Shown: one piece after another, positions 8,555-17,766 of the stretch
Position numbering within the stretch: the first letter of the stretch is position 1
Layout: each line of letters starts with the position of its first letter
Assembly: GCA_024103495.1 (NCBI GenBank)
Contig: JAGFIQ010000073.1
Coordinates: 1 to 56,734 of the forward strand
Length of the DNA stretch: 56,734 bases
DNA from: Aridibacter famidurans
GTDB taxonomy: Bacteria; Acidobacteriota; Blastocatellia; Pyrinomonadales; Pyrinomonadaceae
Direction of reading: 5' to 3'
The notes under the pieces: model-generated
Told to the model about the DNA's origin: nothing
Databases searched by the model: none
Seen by the model: only the letters and a program-made list of their open reading frames with translations
Translations under genes and position numbers: made by a program

Positions 8555-10098
8555 ACTTCAAGTACTTCATTAAGTCAGTGGTTTTAAGCCTTGTATTCGC
8601 TGCATTCGCCGCGCCTTTGACAGCTCAGCAGCCGAAGGAAACGCCTCCTCCGCCTTCCGAGCCGCGCTCGGTAGAGATTCCGACTGTTGAAGAGGTGAAA
8701 CTGATCAACGGGCTTACCATCGTGATAGTAAGCAAGCGCGACCTTCCGCTCGTTACCGTTTCGCTTCTGATACGCGGAGGAGCGGGACTTGAAAACTCCT
8801 CTCACGCGGGTCTCGCAAACATCACTGCCGATATGCTCACGAAAGGCACCGATCTTCGTAACGCCACCCAGATCGCCCAGGAAATGGAATTCCTCGGCGC
8901 AAGCTTCTTCACCGGCGCCGACTGGAACAGCTCCGTCGCGAACGTCTCGGTGATGCGGGATAAGCTGCCGAAAGCGATGGCGATAATGGCCGATTCCGTG
9001 CTGAGGCCTACGTTTCCTGCAGACGAGCTGAATCTTCTAAAGAAGCAGAGGATCGACAACCTCAAGGTCCAGCTGAAACAGCCCGGTCCGGTTTGGAACT
9101 ACGTGGCTTCGCGGTACACGTACGGCGAGCATTCAAACGAAGGAACTCCGGAGTCGATCGAGAGGATCCGCACACGCGACATCGAGACGTTCCACTACGC
9201 CAATTACCATCCGAAGAACGCCGTTCTGATCTTCGCCGGGGACATCACGAAGGAAGAAGGGATCAGGTACGGGAGGCTGTTCTTCGGGGGGTGGAAGTCG
9301 CCGGAGAGTTCTGCAACGACTTTGACCCGGAAAGATGATATCCCAATGACTCGTCCCAAAGTTGAGCCAAGTGAAACACTTAAACGGATGCTTGTGATCG
9401 ATTTGCCCGATTCCGGACAGGCGGCGGTCGGTTACGCGAGAAGGCTTGCAGAAGGCAGGCTTGAGTGTTTCGCCGTAGAAGGGGAAGCTGAAAGTATCAA
9501 GATCCGGTGTGAGACGAACGAAATTTACAACCCTTCGTTGGTTTTGAATTCGGTACTTGGCGGTGGATATTCGGCAAGGCTCAATCAGGAGATCAGGATA
9601 AAACGCGGGTTGAGCTACGGAGCAAGAAGTAATTTCGACTGGCGCTCACACGATGCCAACTTCAATGCGACTACACAGACCAAGAACGAGTCAGCGGCCG
9701 AAGTCGCCGAACTGATTCTCGCGGAGGTCGAAAAACTGACCAGCAGCGATATCGCGAATTCCGAGATGGTACCCCGCAAGGCAGTCGTAACTGGCGGTTT
9801 TGGGCGAGGCCTCCAGACGAACAACGGGCTGGCGGCGAGGATCAGGGATCTCTATCTGTATGGACTTGAACCCGGACTGCTGAATTCCTTTATCGATGAT
9901 GTTGGCAAGGTCTCGAGCGACGAGATCAAGAACTTTGCGTCCAGGAATCTCAAAGGCGGCGACCTGATCATCGTCGGCGACGCGAAGCTGTTCCTCGATG
10001 ACCTTACGAAGCGGTTCCCTAACCGCACGATCGAGGTCATCAAGGCCTCGAACCTGGACCTGAACAGCAGCGACCTGCGGTCGGGCCGAGCCCGCTAG
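8551..10098 (+). CDS. M16 family peptidase, inactive partner subunit
   Basis: A 515-residue M16 fold protein with a signal peptide ending near LTAQQ. At the place of HxxEH it reads HAGLANITADMLTKG, so the zinc residues are missing. The later R/Y-type region (NSVLGGGYSARLNQEIRIKRGLSYGARS) that characterises the C-terminal M16 domain is conserved. This pattern marks the non-catalytic partner of the gene immediately upstream, whose stop it overlaps (ATGA). An AAGGAGG ribosome binding site lies inside the upstream gene. An insertion around residues 290-320 (GRLECFAVEGEAESIKIRCE) is not usual for the family. Confidence 0.9.
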   Translation: MNFKYFIKSVVLSLVFAAFAAPLTAQQPKETPPPPSEPRSVEIPTVEEVKLINGLTIVIVSKRDLPLVTVSLLIRGGAGLENSSHAGLANITADMLTKGTDLRNATQIAQEMEFLGASFFTGADWNSSVANVSVMRDKLPKAMAIMADSVLRPTFPADELNLLKKQRIDNLKVQLKQPGPVWNYVASRYTYGEHSNEGTPESIERIRTRDIETFHYANYHPKNAVLIFAGDITKEEGIRYGRLFFGGWKSPESSATTLTRKDDIPMTRPKVEPSETLKRMLVIDLPDSGQAAVGYARRLAEGRLECFAVEGEAESIKIRCETNEIYNPSLVLNSVLGGGYSARLNQEIRIKRGLSYGARSNFDWRSHDANFNATTQTKNESAAEVAELILAEVEKLTSSDIANSEMVPRKAVVTGGFGRGLQTNNGLAARIRDLYLYGLEPGLLNSFIDDVGKVSSDEIKNFASRNLKGGDLIIVGDAKLFLDDLTKRFPNRTIEVIKASNLDLNSSDLRSGRAR

Positions 10099-10177
10099 AC
10101 TGCCGGACAGAGTGGATAATCACGGGCGGTTGGTTGCGAAACCGGCCGCCCTTGTTTCTCGAATCCCATAGTTCCTG

Positions 10178-11932
10178 ATGCACAAGAACCTGAGGACATT
10201 TTTGGACGCCCTGGCGCGTGAAGGAGAGCTGAAAGAGGTCAGCTCGCAGGTCGATCCGTATCTGGAGATCGCGGAGATCCACCGGCGCGTTATCGACGAA
10301 GGCGGCCCCGCGCTTCTGTTCACGAACGTAAGGGGATCCGAGTTTCCCGTCGTGACGAACCTTTTCGGCACCGCGCGCCGGATCGAACTCGGGTTCGGGA
10401 CGATGCCTAAGGACTTCGTGCGAAGGGCGGTCGAAATGGTCGAGGTGCTTCTTCCTCCAAAGCCGCGCGAGCTCTGGCAGTACAAGGACATGGCCTGGAC
10501 GGGTCTGAAACTAGGGACACGAAAGAAAAGCTATGGCCCGGTCACCGAGGGCAGGATCGAACCAACGGACCTGGAGAGACTGCCTCTTCTACAGCTCTGG
10601 CCGGCAGACGGCGGACATTTCGTCACTCTTCCGCTCGTTTACACCGAGAGTCCTTCCACCGGAAAGCACAACCTGGGGATGTACCGCATCCAGCGCTACG
10701 GCCCGAAGGAATGCGGCATCCACTGGCAGATACACAAGGGCGGCGGATTTCACTACTTCGAGGCGGAGAAACGCGGCGAATCGCTCCCGATAAACGTTTT
10801 CATAGGCGGCCCGCCGGCGATGATCCTCGCCGCGGTCGCGCCTCTTCCGGAAGACGTGCCGGAGCTTATGCTCGCGTCGCTTCTGAATGACGGCAAGATC
10901 GATATGGTCAGAAGCCCTCTCGAAGGCGGCCTCCGTATGCTGTCCGAAGCCGAATTTGTGATATCTGGTCGCGTGCCCCCGAAAAAAAGGCGTCCCGAAG
11001 GGCCGTTCGGCGATCACTATGGGTATTATTCGCTTGCGCACGACTATCCCGTGATCGAGATCGAGGGCATATTCCACAGAAAGGGAGCGGTCTATCCGGC
11101 GACCGTCGTGGGCAAGCCGAGGCAGGAAGACTTCTTCATAGGCGATTATTTGCAGGAGCTTCTGTCGCCTCTGTTTCCGCTCGTTATGCCGGCGGTGCTC
11201 GACCTTTGGAGCTTTGGCGAAACGGGGTTTCATTCGCTCGCGGCGGCGGTCGTGAAAGAACGGTACGCAAGGGAAGCTCTGGGGGCGGGATTCAGGATAC
11301 TGGGCGAGGGCCAACTCTCGTTGACGAAGTTCCTGATGCTCACCGACAAACCGCAGGACCTAAGGGAGTTCAAGCCCCTTTTCGAGCACATCCTCGCCCG
11401 AGTCGATTGGGAAACCGATTTCTTCATCTTCGACCGTACATCGTTCGACACGCTCGATTACGCTTCGGGCAAGATAAACCACGGCAGCAAGGCGATGCTT
11501 GTCGGAGTGGGAGACGCGAAAAGGGAACTCAAGCGCGAATTCAAAGGCGACCTTCCAAAAGGCATTTCGGCCGCGAGGCCCTTCTGCGGAGGGTGCCTCG
11601 TGCTCGAGGCCGAAGGCTATGAGTCCGGGAACGATCTGAAGGCGAGGATAGCCGCGGACGCCCGGTTCAAGGACTGGCAGGTGGTAATTCTGCACGATTC
11701 GATAGAATTTGCGGAATCGACGGACAAGTTCCTTTGGGCGACCTGGACGCGGTTCAACCCGTCGACGGACATCGCCGCAGGCGGGACGAGGGTCGAGAAC
11801 AACCACATTTGCTACGAGGCTCCGATCGTTATCGACTCGCGAATGAAGCCCTGGTACCCCGACGAGGTTGAGCCTCATCCGGACACCGTCAAGCTCGTCG
11901 ATTCCCGCTGGAAAGAATACTTCACCGACTGA
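10178..11932 (+). CDS. UbiD-family decarboxylase
   Basis: Prenylated-FMN-dependent (de)carboxylase family, 584 residues, somewhat longer than E. coli UbiD (~497). Family motifs seen are FTNVRGSEFPVVTNLFG, GMYRIQRYG, HWQIHKGGG, and RPEGPFGDHYGYYS, which supplies the acidic residues of the active site. The substrate may be a polyprenyl-hydroxybenzoate (ubiquinone) or another aromatic acid; menaquinone-route MqnP/MqnL-type relatives are also UbiD members. No UbiX (prenyl-FMN synthase) gene is present in the window. The start ATG has no visible Shine-Dalgarno sequence. The stop shares one base with the metallophosphoesterase start (TGATG). Confidence 0.9.
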   Translation: MHKNLRTFLDALAREGELKEVSSQVDPYLEIAEIHRRVIDEGGPALLFTNVRGSEFPVVTNLFGTARRIELGFGTMPKDFVRRAVEMVEVLLPPKPRELWQYKDMAWTGLKLGTRKKSYGPVTEGRIEPTDLERLPLLQLWPADGGHFVTLPLVYTESPSTGKHNLGMYRIQRYGPKECGIHWQIHKGGGFHYFEAEKRGESLPINVFIGGPPAMILAAVAPLPEDVPELMLASLLNDGKIDMVRSPLEGGLRMLSEAEFVISGRVPPKKRRPEGPFGDHYGYYSLAHDYPVIEIEGIFHRKGAVYPATVVGKPRQEDFFIGDYLQELLSPLFPLVMPAVLDLWSFGETGFHSLAAAVVKERYAREALGAGFRILGEGQLSLTKFLMLTDKPQDLREFKPLFEHILARVDWETDFFIFDRTSFDTLDYASGKINHGSKAMLVGVGDAKRELKREFKGDLPKGISAARPFCGGCLVLEAEGYESGNDLKARIAADARFKDWQVVILHDSIEFAESTDKFLWATWTRFNPSTDIAAGGTRVENNHICYEAPIVIDSRMKPWYPDEVEPHPDTVKLVDSRWKEYFTD

Positions 11933-12861
11933 TGCCAATTTTTACAAGAGACAGTATACGGAAGGCGGGAATCGTTCTCGCGTTTCTCGCCGGACTCGGT
12001 GTCGCGGCGCTCGGGTACGCGTATTTCATCGAGCCGACTAGGCTCGTCGTGACTCGCGCCGATATCGAGGTCGCGAACTGGAACCGCGCGTTCGACGGAA
12101 TGAAGATCGTGATGATCTCCGACATACACGGCGGCTCGAACGACGTGGACCCCGAGAAAATAGACCTGGTCGTGGCCAAGGCGAACGAGGAGAATGCGGA
12201 TCTTATTGTCCTGCTCGGCGATTTCATTTCTCAGGCCCGGGAGGACCACTCCGAACTCAAAATGCCGATCGATGAAATCGCCGAGCGGCTGAAGCCCTTG
12301 AAGGCGGAGTACGGTGTCTACGCGGTCCTTGGGAACCACGACATTTGGAACGACGCCGGCAAGATCTCGTCGGCATTGGAGTCGCGCGGCATACGAGTGC
12401 TGGAACACGAGGTCGTTACGATCGACATAGGCGGTGCGGACTTGCGGCTTCTGGGGCTTAAGGACCACACATTGGTCGACGAATGGGCGGTCTATTCGAA
12501 AGGCGCGAAGCGTGCGATCGAGGTCTCGAAAGGTACCGGTGACATCATCGCGCTGAGTCACAGCCCGGACATGATCAAGCTGGTTACGGGAGAATTGGCG
12601 GTTTCAGACAAACTCAAACTGTTCCTTGCGGGCCACACGCACGGAGGCCAGGTCTGGTTTCCAATAATCGGCTCCCCCATGATTCCCTCGAGTTACGGCC
12701 AGCAATACGCAAGAGGTCACATCACGGAGCGAGGTGTGGAGATGTTCGTCACCACGGGCGTGGGAACGAGCATACTGCCGTTTCGCTTTATGGTGCCGCC
12801 GGAGATCGCGGTGGTGACTATTAGGAACAGGGATGAAGGGGATCAAGCGGATGGGCTGTGA
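11932..12861 (+). CDS. Membrane-anchored metallophosphoesterase
   Basis: Calcineurin-like phosphoesterase of 309 residues. One N-terminal membrane segment (about 8-28, GIVLAFLAGLGVAALGYAYF) should place the catalytic domain outside. All metal-binding blocks are present: SDIHGGSND, LLGDFI, LGNHDIWND, ALSHSPD and AGHTHGGQVWFP. This arrangement is typical of the YkuE/LpxG-like group, which acts on phospholipid- or lipid A-type pyrophosphates, but the substrate cannot be fixed. It is coupled to the UbiD gene by a 1-bp overlap. Its TGA stop lies in register in a GTGAGC heptamer array. Confidence 0.92.
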   Translation: MPIFTRDSIRKAGIVLAFLAGLGVAALGYAYFIEPTRLVVTRADIEVANWNRAFDGMKIVMISDIHGGSNDVDPEKIDLVVAKANEENADLIVLLGDFISQAREDHSELKMPIDEIAERLKPLKAEYGVYAVLGNHDIWNDAGKISSALESRGIRVLEHEVVTIDIGGADLRLLGLKDHTLVDEWAVYSKGAKRAIEVSKGTGDIIALSHSPDMIKLVTGELAVSDKLKLFLAGHTHGGQVWFPIIGSPMIPSSYGQQYARGHITERGVEMFVTTGVGTSILPFRFMVPPEIAVVTIRNRDEGDQADGL

Positions 12862-13176
12862 GCAGGGAGCAGGGAGCAGTGAGCCGTTTAGCAGGCGCAC
12901 TTGTGCGCCTGAACGTGGCTGAACAGTGAGCGATAAGCGGTCAGCGGTAAGTAGTGAGTCGTTTAGCAGTCGCACTTGTGCGCGTGACGCTAAGCTTGTC
13001 GCCCGCCGTCAGGCGGGAGCAGAGGTGTAAATCGAAAGTGGGCCGATCCACGAAGCCTCACGAAGGATCACGAAGAAAAAACGCTCTGCAGACGAAATGA
13101 GGGACACGGATCAACACAGATGATTCAATAGGAGTTACGCCCTTCGCCATCCTATTAAATCCGTGTTCATCTGTGT
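12862..13176. repeat. Repeat-filled spacer between convergent genes
   Basis: 315 bp without a gene, between the converging phosphoesterase and kinase genes. It contains heptamers (TGTGAGC, AGGGAGC, AGTGAGC) from the stop codon to about 12885; two copies of GTTTAGCAGNCGCACTTGTG (12888 and 12962); CACGAAG units (13049-13075); and an inverted pair ACACGGATCAACACAGATGA (13099) with ATCCGTGTTCATCTGTGTCT (13159). The last pair could act as a weak bidirectional stop. Confidence 0.75.
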
Positions 13177-15945
13177 CTAAAGTTTTTCGTATTCCTTTCT
13201 CGCCGCAACGAGCGCCGGCATATCCTCGTCGGCGTCCTGCCAGAGTTCGAAGAATCTCTCGTATTCCGACTTGTCTTTCAATATCCTCGCCTTCCCCAGC
13301 TGGGCAAGCGGATAGATCGAAGAAAGGACCGCCTCGCCGCGGTGGTCGACGATCTTGCCGAACTCTCTCAGCGCATCGTCCGGATATCCGAGCGCAGAAT
13401 AAGCGAAAGCCCGCAGGTATCTCTGGAAGAAATAGCCCTCGCGTTCGAACCTTTCGGCGGTCTCAAGATGCTCGAGCGCGTCCTTCGGTCTGCCGTTCTG
13501 GATCTCGAGGGCGGAAAGCACGGTCGTGATCCACAGCTCGTTAATGATGGTGTCCTTCGGCCTCGAAGAGCGCAGTTGCGCAACGATCTCGCGAGCCTCG
13601 TCCGCAAGGCCTCCGACGGCAAGCGCCAAAGCGCAGTGCGAGAGGACCGAACTGCTCTTCTCCAGCGACATAGCCTTGTTCGTCTGGGTCTTCAGGACCG
13701 CTGCAAGCTGTTTGTCTCCGGGATCTGGAAGCTCGGGCGTTCCCGAACGCCAGAACGCGATCCGGACCGCCTGGTCGGCCGCGAACTGAGCAGCGACCTC
13801 CTTCGCTCCGCTCCTAGTCGCCATTTCGACCGACTTTCTAGAATGGTCCTGGGACTTTCTCCACTGGCCCTTGAACGCCGCGGTTCCCGTCAGAAGATCG
13901 AGCGCGAGGTATTCGTCGGCGCGGCCGTTGAACCAGTTGAGGTGGCGCTGCATTTCCGCCGCGTCGCCTTCCATGAAAGCAACCATATACGGCAGCATAT
14001 GAAAGTAATCGCCGTCGAGATTCTTTTCCGCTGCCTTTTCCAGGACCTCTTTGAACTCGTCGAGCCTGCCCAGCGAAAGCAGCGATTCGGCGAGGTTCAT
14101 ATACGCGACAGCGTTGTTCGAATCGAGCCGCATCGCGCCGCGAGCTGCCTCGACGGAGCGCTCAGATTGCCCGATCCGCTCGTAACTGTCAGCGAGATTC
14201 ACAAGCGCCACAACATGCGAAGGATATGTCTTGCGCCAGACCTCGAGCGTGTCGATCGCCTTGTCGATCTCGCCCGTGACCAGCTTGTAATAGAAATAAA
14301 CGATCCTGAGCTTCTCGTTCTCGCTGACGGAATGCCGTAGCTCGTACGCTTTCTCGATCATCTCCGCGGCGAGCTTCCACTGGTCCGTGTTCGCGTAGAT
14401 CACGCCAAGGCCCGAATAGACGGAAGCGAAGTTAGGATCGTACTCCAGCGCCTTCTTATAAAAGGGGATCGCCTCGAGAGTTTTTCCCGTGTTCTGCTGT
14501 TCGTAGGCAAGCGTGAAATACTCGAGCGCTTCGAGCGAGGATGTGGTGGCGAACTCGACAGGAATGTCGTACTTCTGGATCGAGCTGAGGCTCTCGCCCA
14601 GCTGCTCCCGAAGGCCCGTCGCGGCCTTGCTCAGCGCCGTCAGGACCTCTTCTTTCGAATTCACCTGCTCGAACTGCCGTCCCAGGCTCTCGCCGGATCT
14701 CGCGTTCACCGCCTCGAGCGTGATGACGAAGGTCGATCCCATCGACGAAATAGTTCCGGTGATGAACGCCTTCAGTCCCTGGCGGAGACATATCTCGTAA
14801 GCGAGCTCTTTAGTGACTTTTTCGTCGCCGGTCCGGCCCATCCACCCGAGCGTCTGCCGGACCTTCGTGTCGGGAAATATATCCAGGAAGGGCGACTGCG
14901 AAAGCGAAAAGGCAAGAGCTGTCTTCAGCGTCTGATCGAAGATCGCCTCGCCGGTCAGGTTCTCGAACTCGGTGAGGAGAAGCGCATCCTTGTTCCCGTC
15001 GGTCGATGTCGGAGTCGCCGGCGCGGTTTCCCGGCCTTCGGGCCTGTCCGGCACGGCGGTGGATTCAAGCTTGGCCTCGAGCAGCAGTTCCTCGTGAAGT
15101 TCCCTTAGGTCTCCCAGAAGGTCTCGCGTCGAGTGATATCTTGAATCTCTCCGCTTCTTCAGCGTCTTTCCGACGATCCTGAGCAACTCTTTCGGAAGGT
15201 GCGGAGCGAGAGTTGAAAGCGGGGGCGGTTCGGAATTGATGATCGCGGCGAGAATGTCGGTCATCGTCTCGCCTTTGAACGGCTGTTCTCCCCCAAGGAG
15301 CTCGTACAGCACCACCCCGAAACTGAAGACATCCGACCTGAAGTCGATATCCTTGCCGCGCGCCTGTTCCGGAGACATGTACGAGACGGTGCCCATAACG
15401 ACTCCCGGATGGGTCTTCACAAGCTTGCGGGTCAGATCCTCCGAATCCGAGCCGGGTATCGAATTTTCGGCGAGCTTCGCCAGTCCGAAATCCAGGATCT
15501 TAACGTAGCCGTCGGGCCGGATCATTATGTTCTCCGGCTTGATGTCCCTATGGACGATCCCGGCATCGTGGGCCGCCGAAAGCGCCTCTGCGGTCTGGAT
15601 CGCCACGGTTAGGACCTCATCGAACGTCAGCCTTTCCCCGTCCATACGCTCGCGGAGCGTCTTTCCGTCGATGTATTCGGTGGCGATGAAATTGGTCCCT
15701 TCGCTTTCCCCGACCTCGTACACCGTGATGATGTTCGGGTGATTGAGCGCCGACGCGGCGCGCGCCTCCTGCCTGAAACGGTCGAGGCCTTCGGAATCGA
15801 CGGAGAATTTTTCGGGAAGCACCTTCAGCGCTACCTGGCGACCGAGGTCGCTGTCCTCAGCGAGGAAGACCTTACCCATTCCGCCCTCTCCGATCTCGGA
15901 AAGGACCTTGTACCTGCCTATCTGTTCTTTAGGGGAAGCTGGCAT
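13177..15945 (-). CDS. Ser/Thr protein kinase with TPR-rich C-terminal region
   Basis: A 922-residue protein with an N-terminal Hanks-type kinase domain (about 11-280): glycine loop IGEGGMGKVF, ATP lysine K41 (VALKV), catalytic loop HRDIKPEN with D134, DFG with D152, and APE-like YMSPEQARG. The segment at about 320-430 (ALLLTEFENLTGEAIFDQTL) is the FlgO/adenylate-cyclase-like domain often following such kinases. From about 460 onward come repeated TPR helices (AIPFYKKALEYDPNFASVYSGLGVIY, VVALVNLADSYERIGQ). There is no membrane segment, so it is probably cytosolic. The architecture is typical of large acidobacterial kinases; the substrate is unknown. It lies downstream of the phosphodiesterase on the same strand. 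Confidence 0.93.
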   Translation of the reverse strand: MPASPKEQIGRYKVLSEIGEGGMGKVFLAEDSDLGRQVALKVLPEKFSVDSEGLDRFRQEARAASALNHPNIITVYEVGESEGTNFIATEYIDGKTLRERMDGERLTFDEVLTVAIQTAEALSAAHDAGIVHRDIKPENIMIRPDGYVKILDFGLAKLAENSIPGSDSEDLTRKLVKTHPGVVMGTVSYMSPEQARGKDIDFRSDVFSFGVVLYELLGGEQPFKGETMTDILAAIINSEPPPLSTLAPHLPKELLRIVGKTLKKRRDSRYHSTRDLLGDLRELHEELLLEAKLESTAVPDRPEGRETAPATPTSTDGNKDALLLTEFENLTGEAIFDQTLKTALAFSLSQSPFLDIFPDTKVRQTLGWMGRTGDEKVTKELAYEICLRQGLKAFITGTISSMGSTFVITLEAVNARSGESLGRQFEQVNSKEEVLTALSKAATGLREQLGESLSSIQKYDIPVEFATTSSLEALEYFTLAYEQQNTGKTLEAIPFYKKALEYDPNFASVYSGLGVIYANTDQWKLAAEMIEKAYELRHSVSENEKLRIVYFYYKLVTGEIDKAIDTLEVWRKTYPSHVVALVNLADSYERIGQSERSVEAARGAMRLDSNNAVAYMNLAESLLSLGRLDEFKEVLEKAAEKNLDGDYFHMLPYMVAFMEGDAAEMQRHLNWFNGRADEYLALDLLTGTAAFKGQWRKSQDHSRKSVEMATRSGAKEVAAQFAADQAVRIAFWRSGTPELPDPGDKQLAAVLKTQTNKAMSLEKSSSVLSHCALALAVGGLADEAREIVAQLRSSRPKDTIINELWITTVLSALEIQNGRPKDALEHLETAERFEREGYFFQRYLRAFAYSALGYPDDALREFGKIVDHRGEAVLSSIYPLAQLGKARILKDKSEYERFFELWQDADEDMPALVAARKEYEKL

Positions 15946-16264
15946 TTGCGAAATGATCTTTCGGCACGATCCGGACGACGTGCTCAGATTGCCCGTAAGT
16001 TCAATTGAGTGTTACGGATGCATAATACAGGAATTGGAGGGGATATTAAACGACGGTGAAACGAGAAACTACGGAGCACCCGGGTTCAGGCGAGGTAACC
16101 TTAACTTCAGTTTGCGCCGCGCGAACGCGCGGAAAAAGTGCGGGCGGGGACGCCCGAGTTCAGGCGAGGTAACGTGAACTTTAGTTTGCGCCGCGCGAAC
16201 GCGCGGAAAAAGTGCGGGCGGGGACGCCCGCGGTCCAGGCGACAAGCTTGAAGTTCGTCGCAGG
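15946..16264. other. Spacer upstream of the kinase gene with a tandem duplication
   Basis: 319 bp without a gene, serving as the leader of the kinase gene (start 15945). Its left part (15946-16080) shows no structure I recognise. The right part is the 74-bp tandem duplication annotated separately. The phosphodiesterase stop is at 16265. Confidence 0.65.
16085..16232. repeat. 74-bp tandem duplication
   Basis: Two head-to-tail copies, 16085-16158 and 16159-16232, differ at only a few positions. Each copy contains TTCAGGCGAGGTAAC, the palindromic TTTGCGCCGCGCGAACGCGC and GTGCGGGCGGGGACGCCCG, so each can form two GC-rich hairpins. The duplication is non-coding. Confidence 0.88.
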
Positions 16265-17512
16265 TCACTTCTTCAGCAGCATCTCTACGTTCTTGAAATC
16301 GCCGTCGTTCGGGGCAGGGGTAAGTCCGAGGATGTGACACATCATGTTGTAAACTTCCACGTTCCTGAACGGCGCGGCGATCGCCCCGCTTTTGAACGCC
16401 GGTCCGCTCCCGATGAACAGCGCGCGCATCTCGGGAGCAAGATTGTCGTAGCCGTGGGAACCTCTTACGTCATTCAACCGCCCTTCATCGCGCATCTTTT
16501 CGAAGCGTTCGCGATTCACGATGATCCATCCGGGATCCGGAACAACCACAAGAGGCGGAATGCGCTTGTGGTCCCGCCATTTGAAGCGTTCCGGTATCTC
16601 GGATTTCGCGAAGATCTTCGCGCTCTTCGGAAGTTTGGATCTGATCGCTTTGTAGATCTCGTCGGCCTTTCCTTGCTTGGGCCATATCTGTACCAGTTCA
16701 CTGACCCAAAAGATCCGTTCCGCAAGCGAGGTGTCGAAATAATCGTCCAGAATGATCGAATTGTTCTGCGGGACCGCGGCCATCCCGTGATCCGAGACGA
16801 TGACAAAGTTGACCTTGCGGTCGATCCCGCGATTCTTGAGGCCATCCAGAAGCCGACCGATCATCTCGTCCACTCTTAGAACAGCGTCGCGTGTCTCTTC
16901 GCTCTCAGGCGAGAAACCGTGACCCGCGTCGTCGACATCGCTGAAATACATCGTAACGAGCGTCGGCCTTTTGCCTAGCGGCAGGTCGAACCAGGAGAGC
17001 ACTGTATCGACTCTTGTTTCGTTCGACACTTCGCCGTCATAATCGCGCCAATAAGTCGGCTGGACTCCTCCGATCTTTGTCTCGGTTCCAGGAAAGAAAT
17101 AGGCCCCCGCCCGCTCGCCCTGCTTCTCGGCAGTTACCCAGATCGGCTCGCCGCCCCACCACCTCGGGTTCTGAACCTCTTCACGCTTTCCCAGGCCGAA
17201 CTCGGCGTCGAACTCCGGATCGTACATGTTGTTGGCTACGATCCCGTGATTCGATGGAAAAAGACCCGTTGCTACCGTGTAGTGGTTCGGAAAGGTCTTG
17301 GTAGGAAAGGAAGGCGTCATCCATTGGGCAAGCACTCCGCGTCTTGCAAGCCGCAAGAGGTACTTGGGCCGGTACCGGACGAGATAGTCGGACCGAAAAC
17401 CGTCGATCGAGATCAGGATGACGGTCGGCCTTATGTCCCTGATCTTCTCCTGGGCCGGGACGGCGATCGCAAGAAAGACGAGGAGGACGATGAATGTGAG
17501 TGACCTTTTCAT
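16265..17512 (-). CDS. Secreted NPP-type nucleotide pyrophosphatase/phosphodiesterase
   Basis: Alkaline-phosphatase-superfamily enzyme, 415 residues from the preferred ATG at 17512, where a clean signal peptide begins (MKRSLTFIVLLVFLAIAVPA). An earlier start at 17548 would add 12 residues without improving it. Metal and catalytic residues follow the ectonucleotide pyrophosphatase pattern: D37 (LISIDGFRSDY), nucleophile T73 in PTKTFPNHYTVATG, DVDDAGHG, VIVSDHGM and SHGYDN. Known relatives hydrolyse nucleotide or phospholipid phosphodiesters outside the membrane. It precedes the Ser/Thr kinase on the same strand with a 319-bp gap, so the two probably have separate promoters. Confidence 0.92.
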   Translation of the reverse strand: MKRSLTFIVLLVFLAIAVPAQEKIRDIRPTVILISIDGFRSDYLVRYRPKYLLRLARRGVLAQWMTPSFPTKTFPNHYTVATGLFPSNHGIVANNMYDPEFDAEFGLGKREEVQNPRWWGGEPIWVTAEKQGERAGAYFFPGTETKIGGVQPTYWRDYDGEVSNETRVDTVLSWFDLPLGKRPTLVTMYFSDVDDAGHGFSPESEETRDAVLRVDEMIGRLLDGLKNRGIDRKVNFVIVSDHGMAAVPQNNSIILDDYFDTSLAERIFWVSELVQIWPKQGKADEIYKAIRSKLPKSAKIFAKSEIPERFKWRDHKRIPPLVVVPDPGWIIVNRERFEKMRDEGRLNDVRGSHGYDNLAPEMRALFIGSGPAFKSGAIAAPFRNVEVYNMMCHILGLTPAPNDGDFKNVEMLLKK

Positions 17513-17630
17513 ATGTGGTGAATTGTGGATCGTGTGTCCGAAGCCCAAGCGTAAGCGCGTGCTACCTCCAAACGGTCAGCAATAATCCGTAAACCCGGTC
17601 AACCCTTAGTCCTTTCTTTTCAGTACTCAC

Positions 17631-17766
17631 GGTAGCCCTCGCTAACACTCGGGCTTCGGACACGCTCTTCACTGCTCTCTGCTCACCGCTCACTTGGTCG
17701 CGGTAGCCCTCGCTAAAACTCGGGCTTCGGAAACGCTCTTCACTGCTCTCTGCTCACCGCTCACGG
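17631..17766. repeat. 71-bp tandem repeat (GTAGCCCTCGCTAA unit plus heptamers)
   Basis: Two copies, offset by 71 bp (17631 and 17702), of a block starting GGTAGCCCTCGCTAA, passing through CTCGGGCTTCGGA and ending in GCTCACC heptamers. The right copy reaches the AsnS stop codon: read on the minus strand the gene ends CCG TGA GCG GTG AGC, so the stop is a heptamer unit. Related GTGTCCGAAGCCC sequence lies at 17530. Confidence 0.85.
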
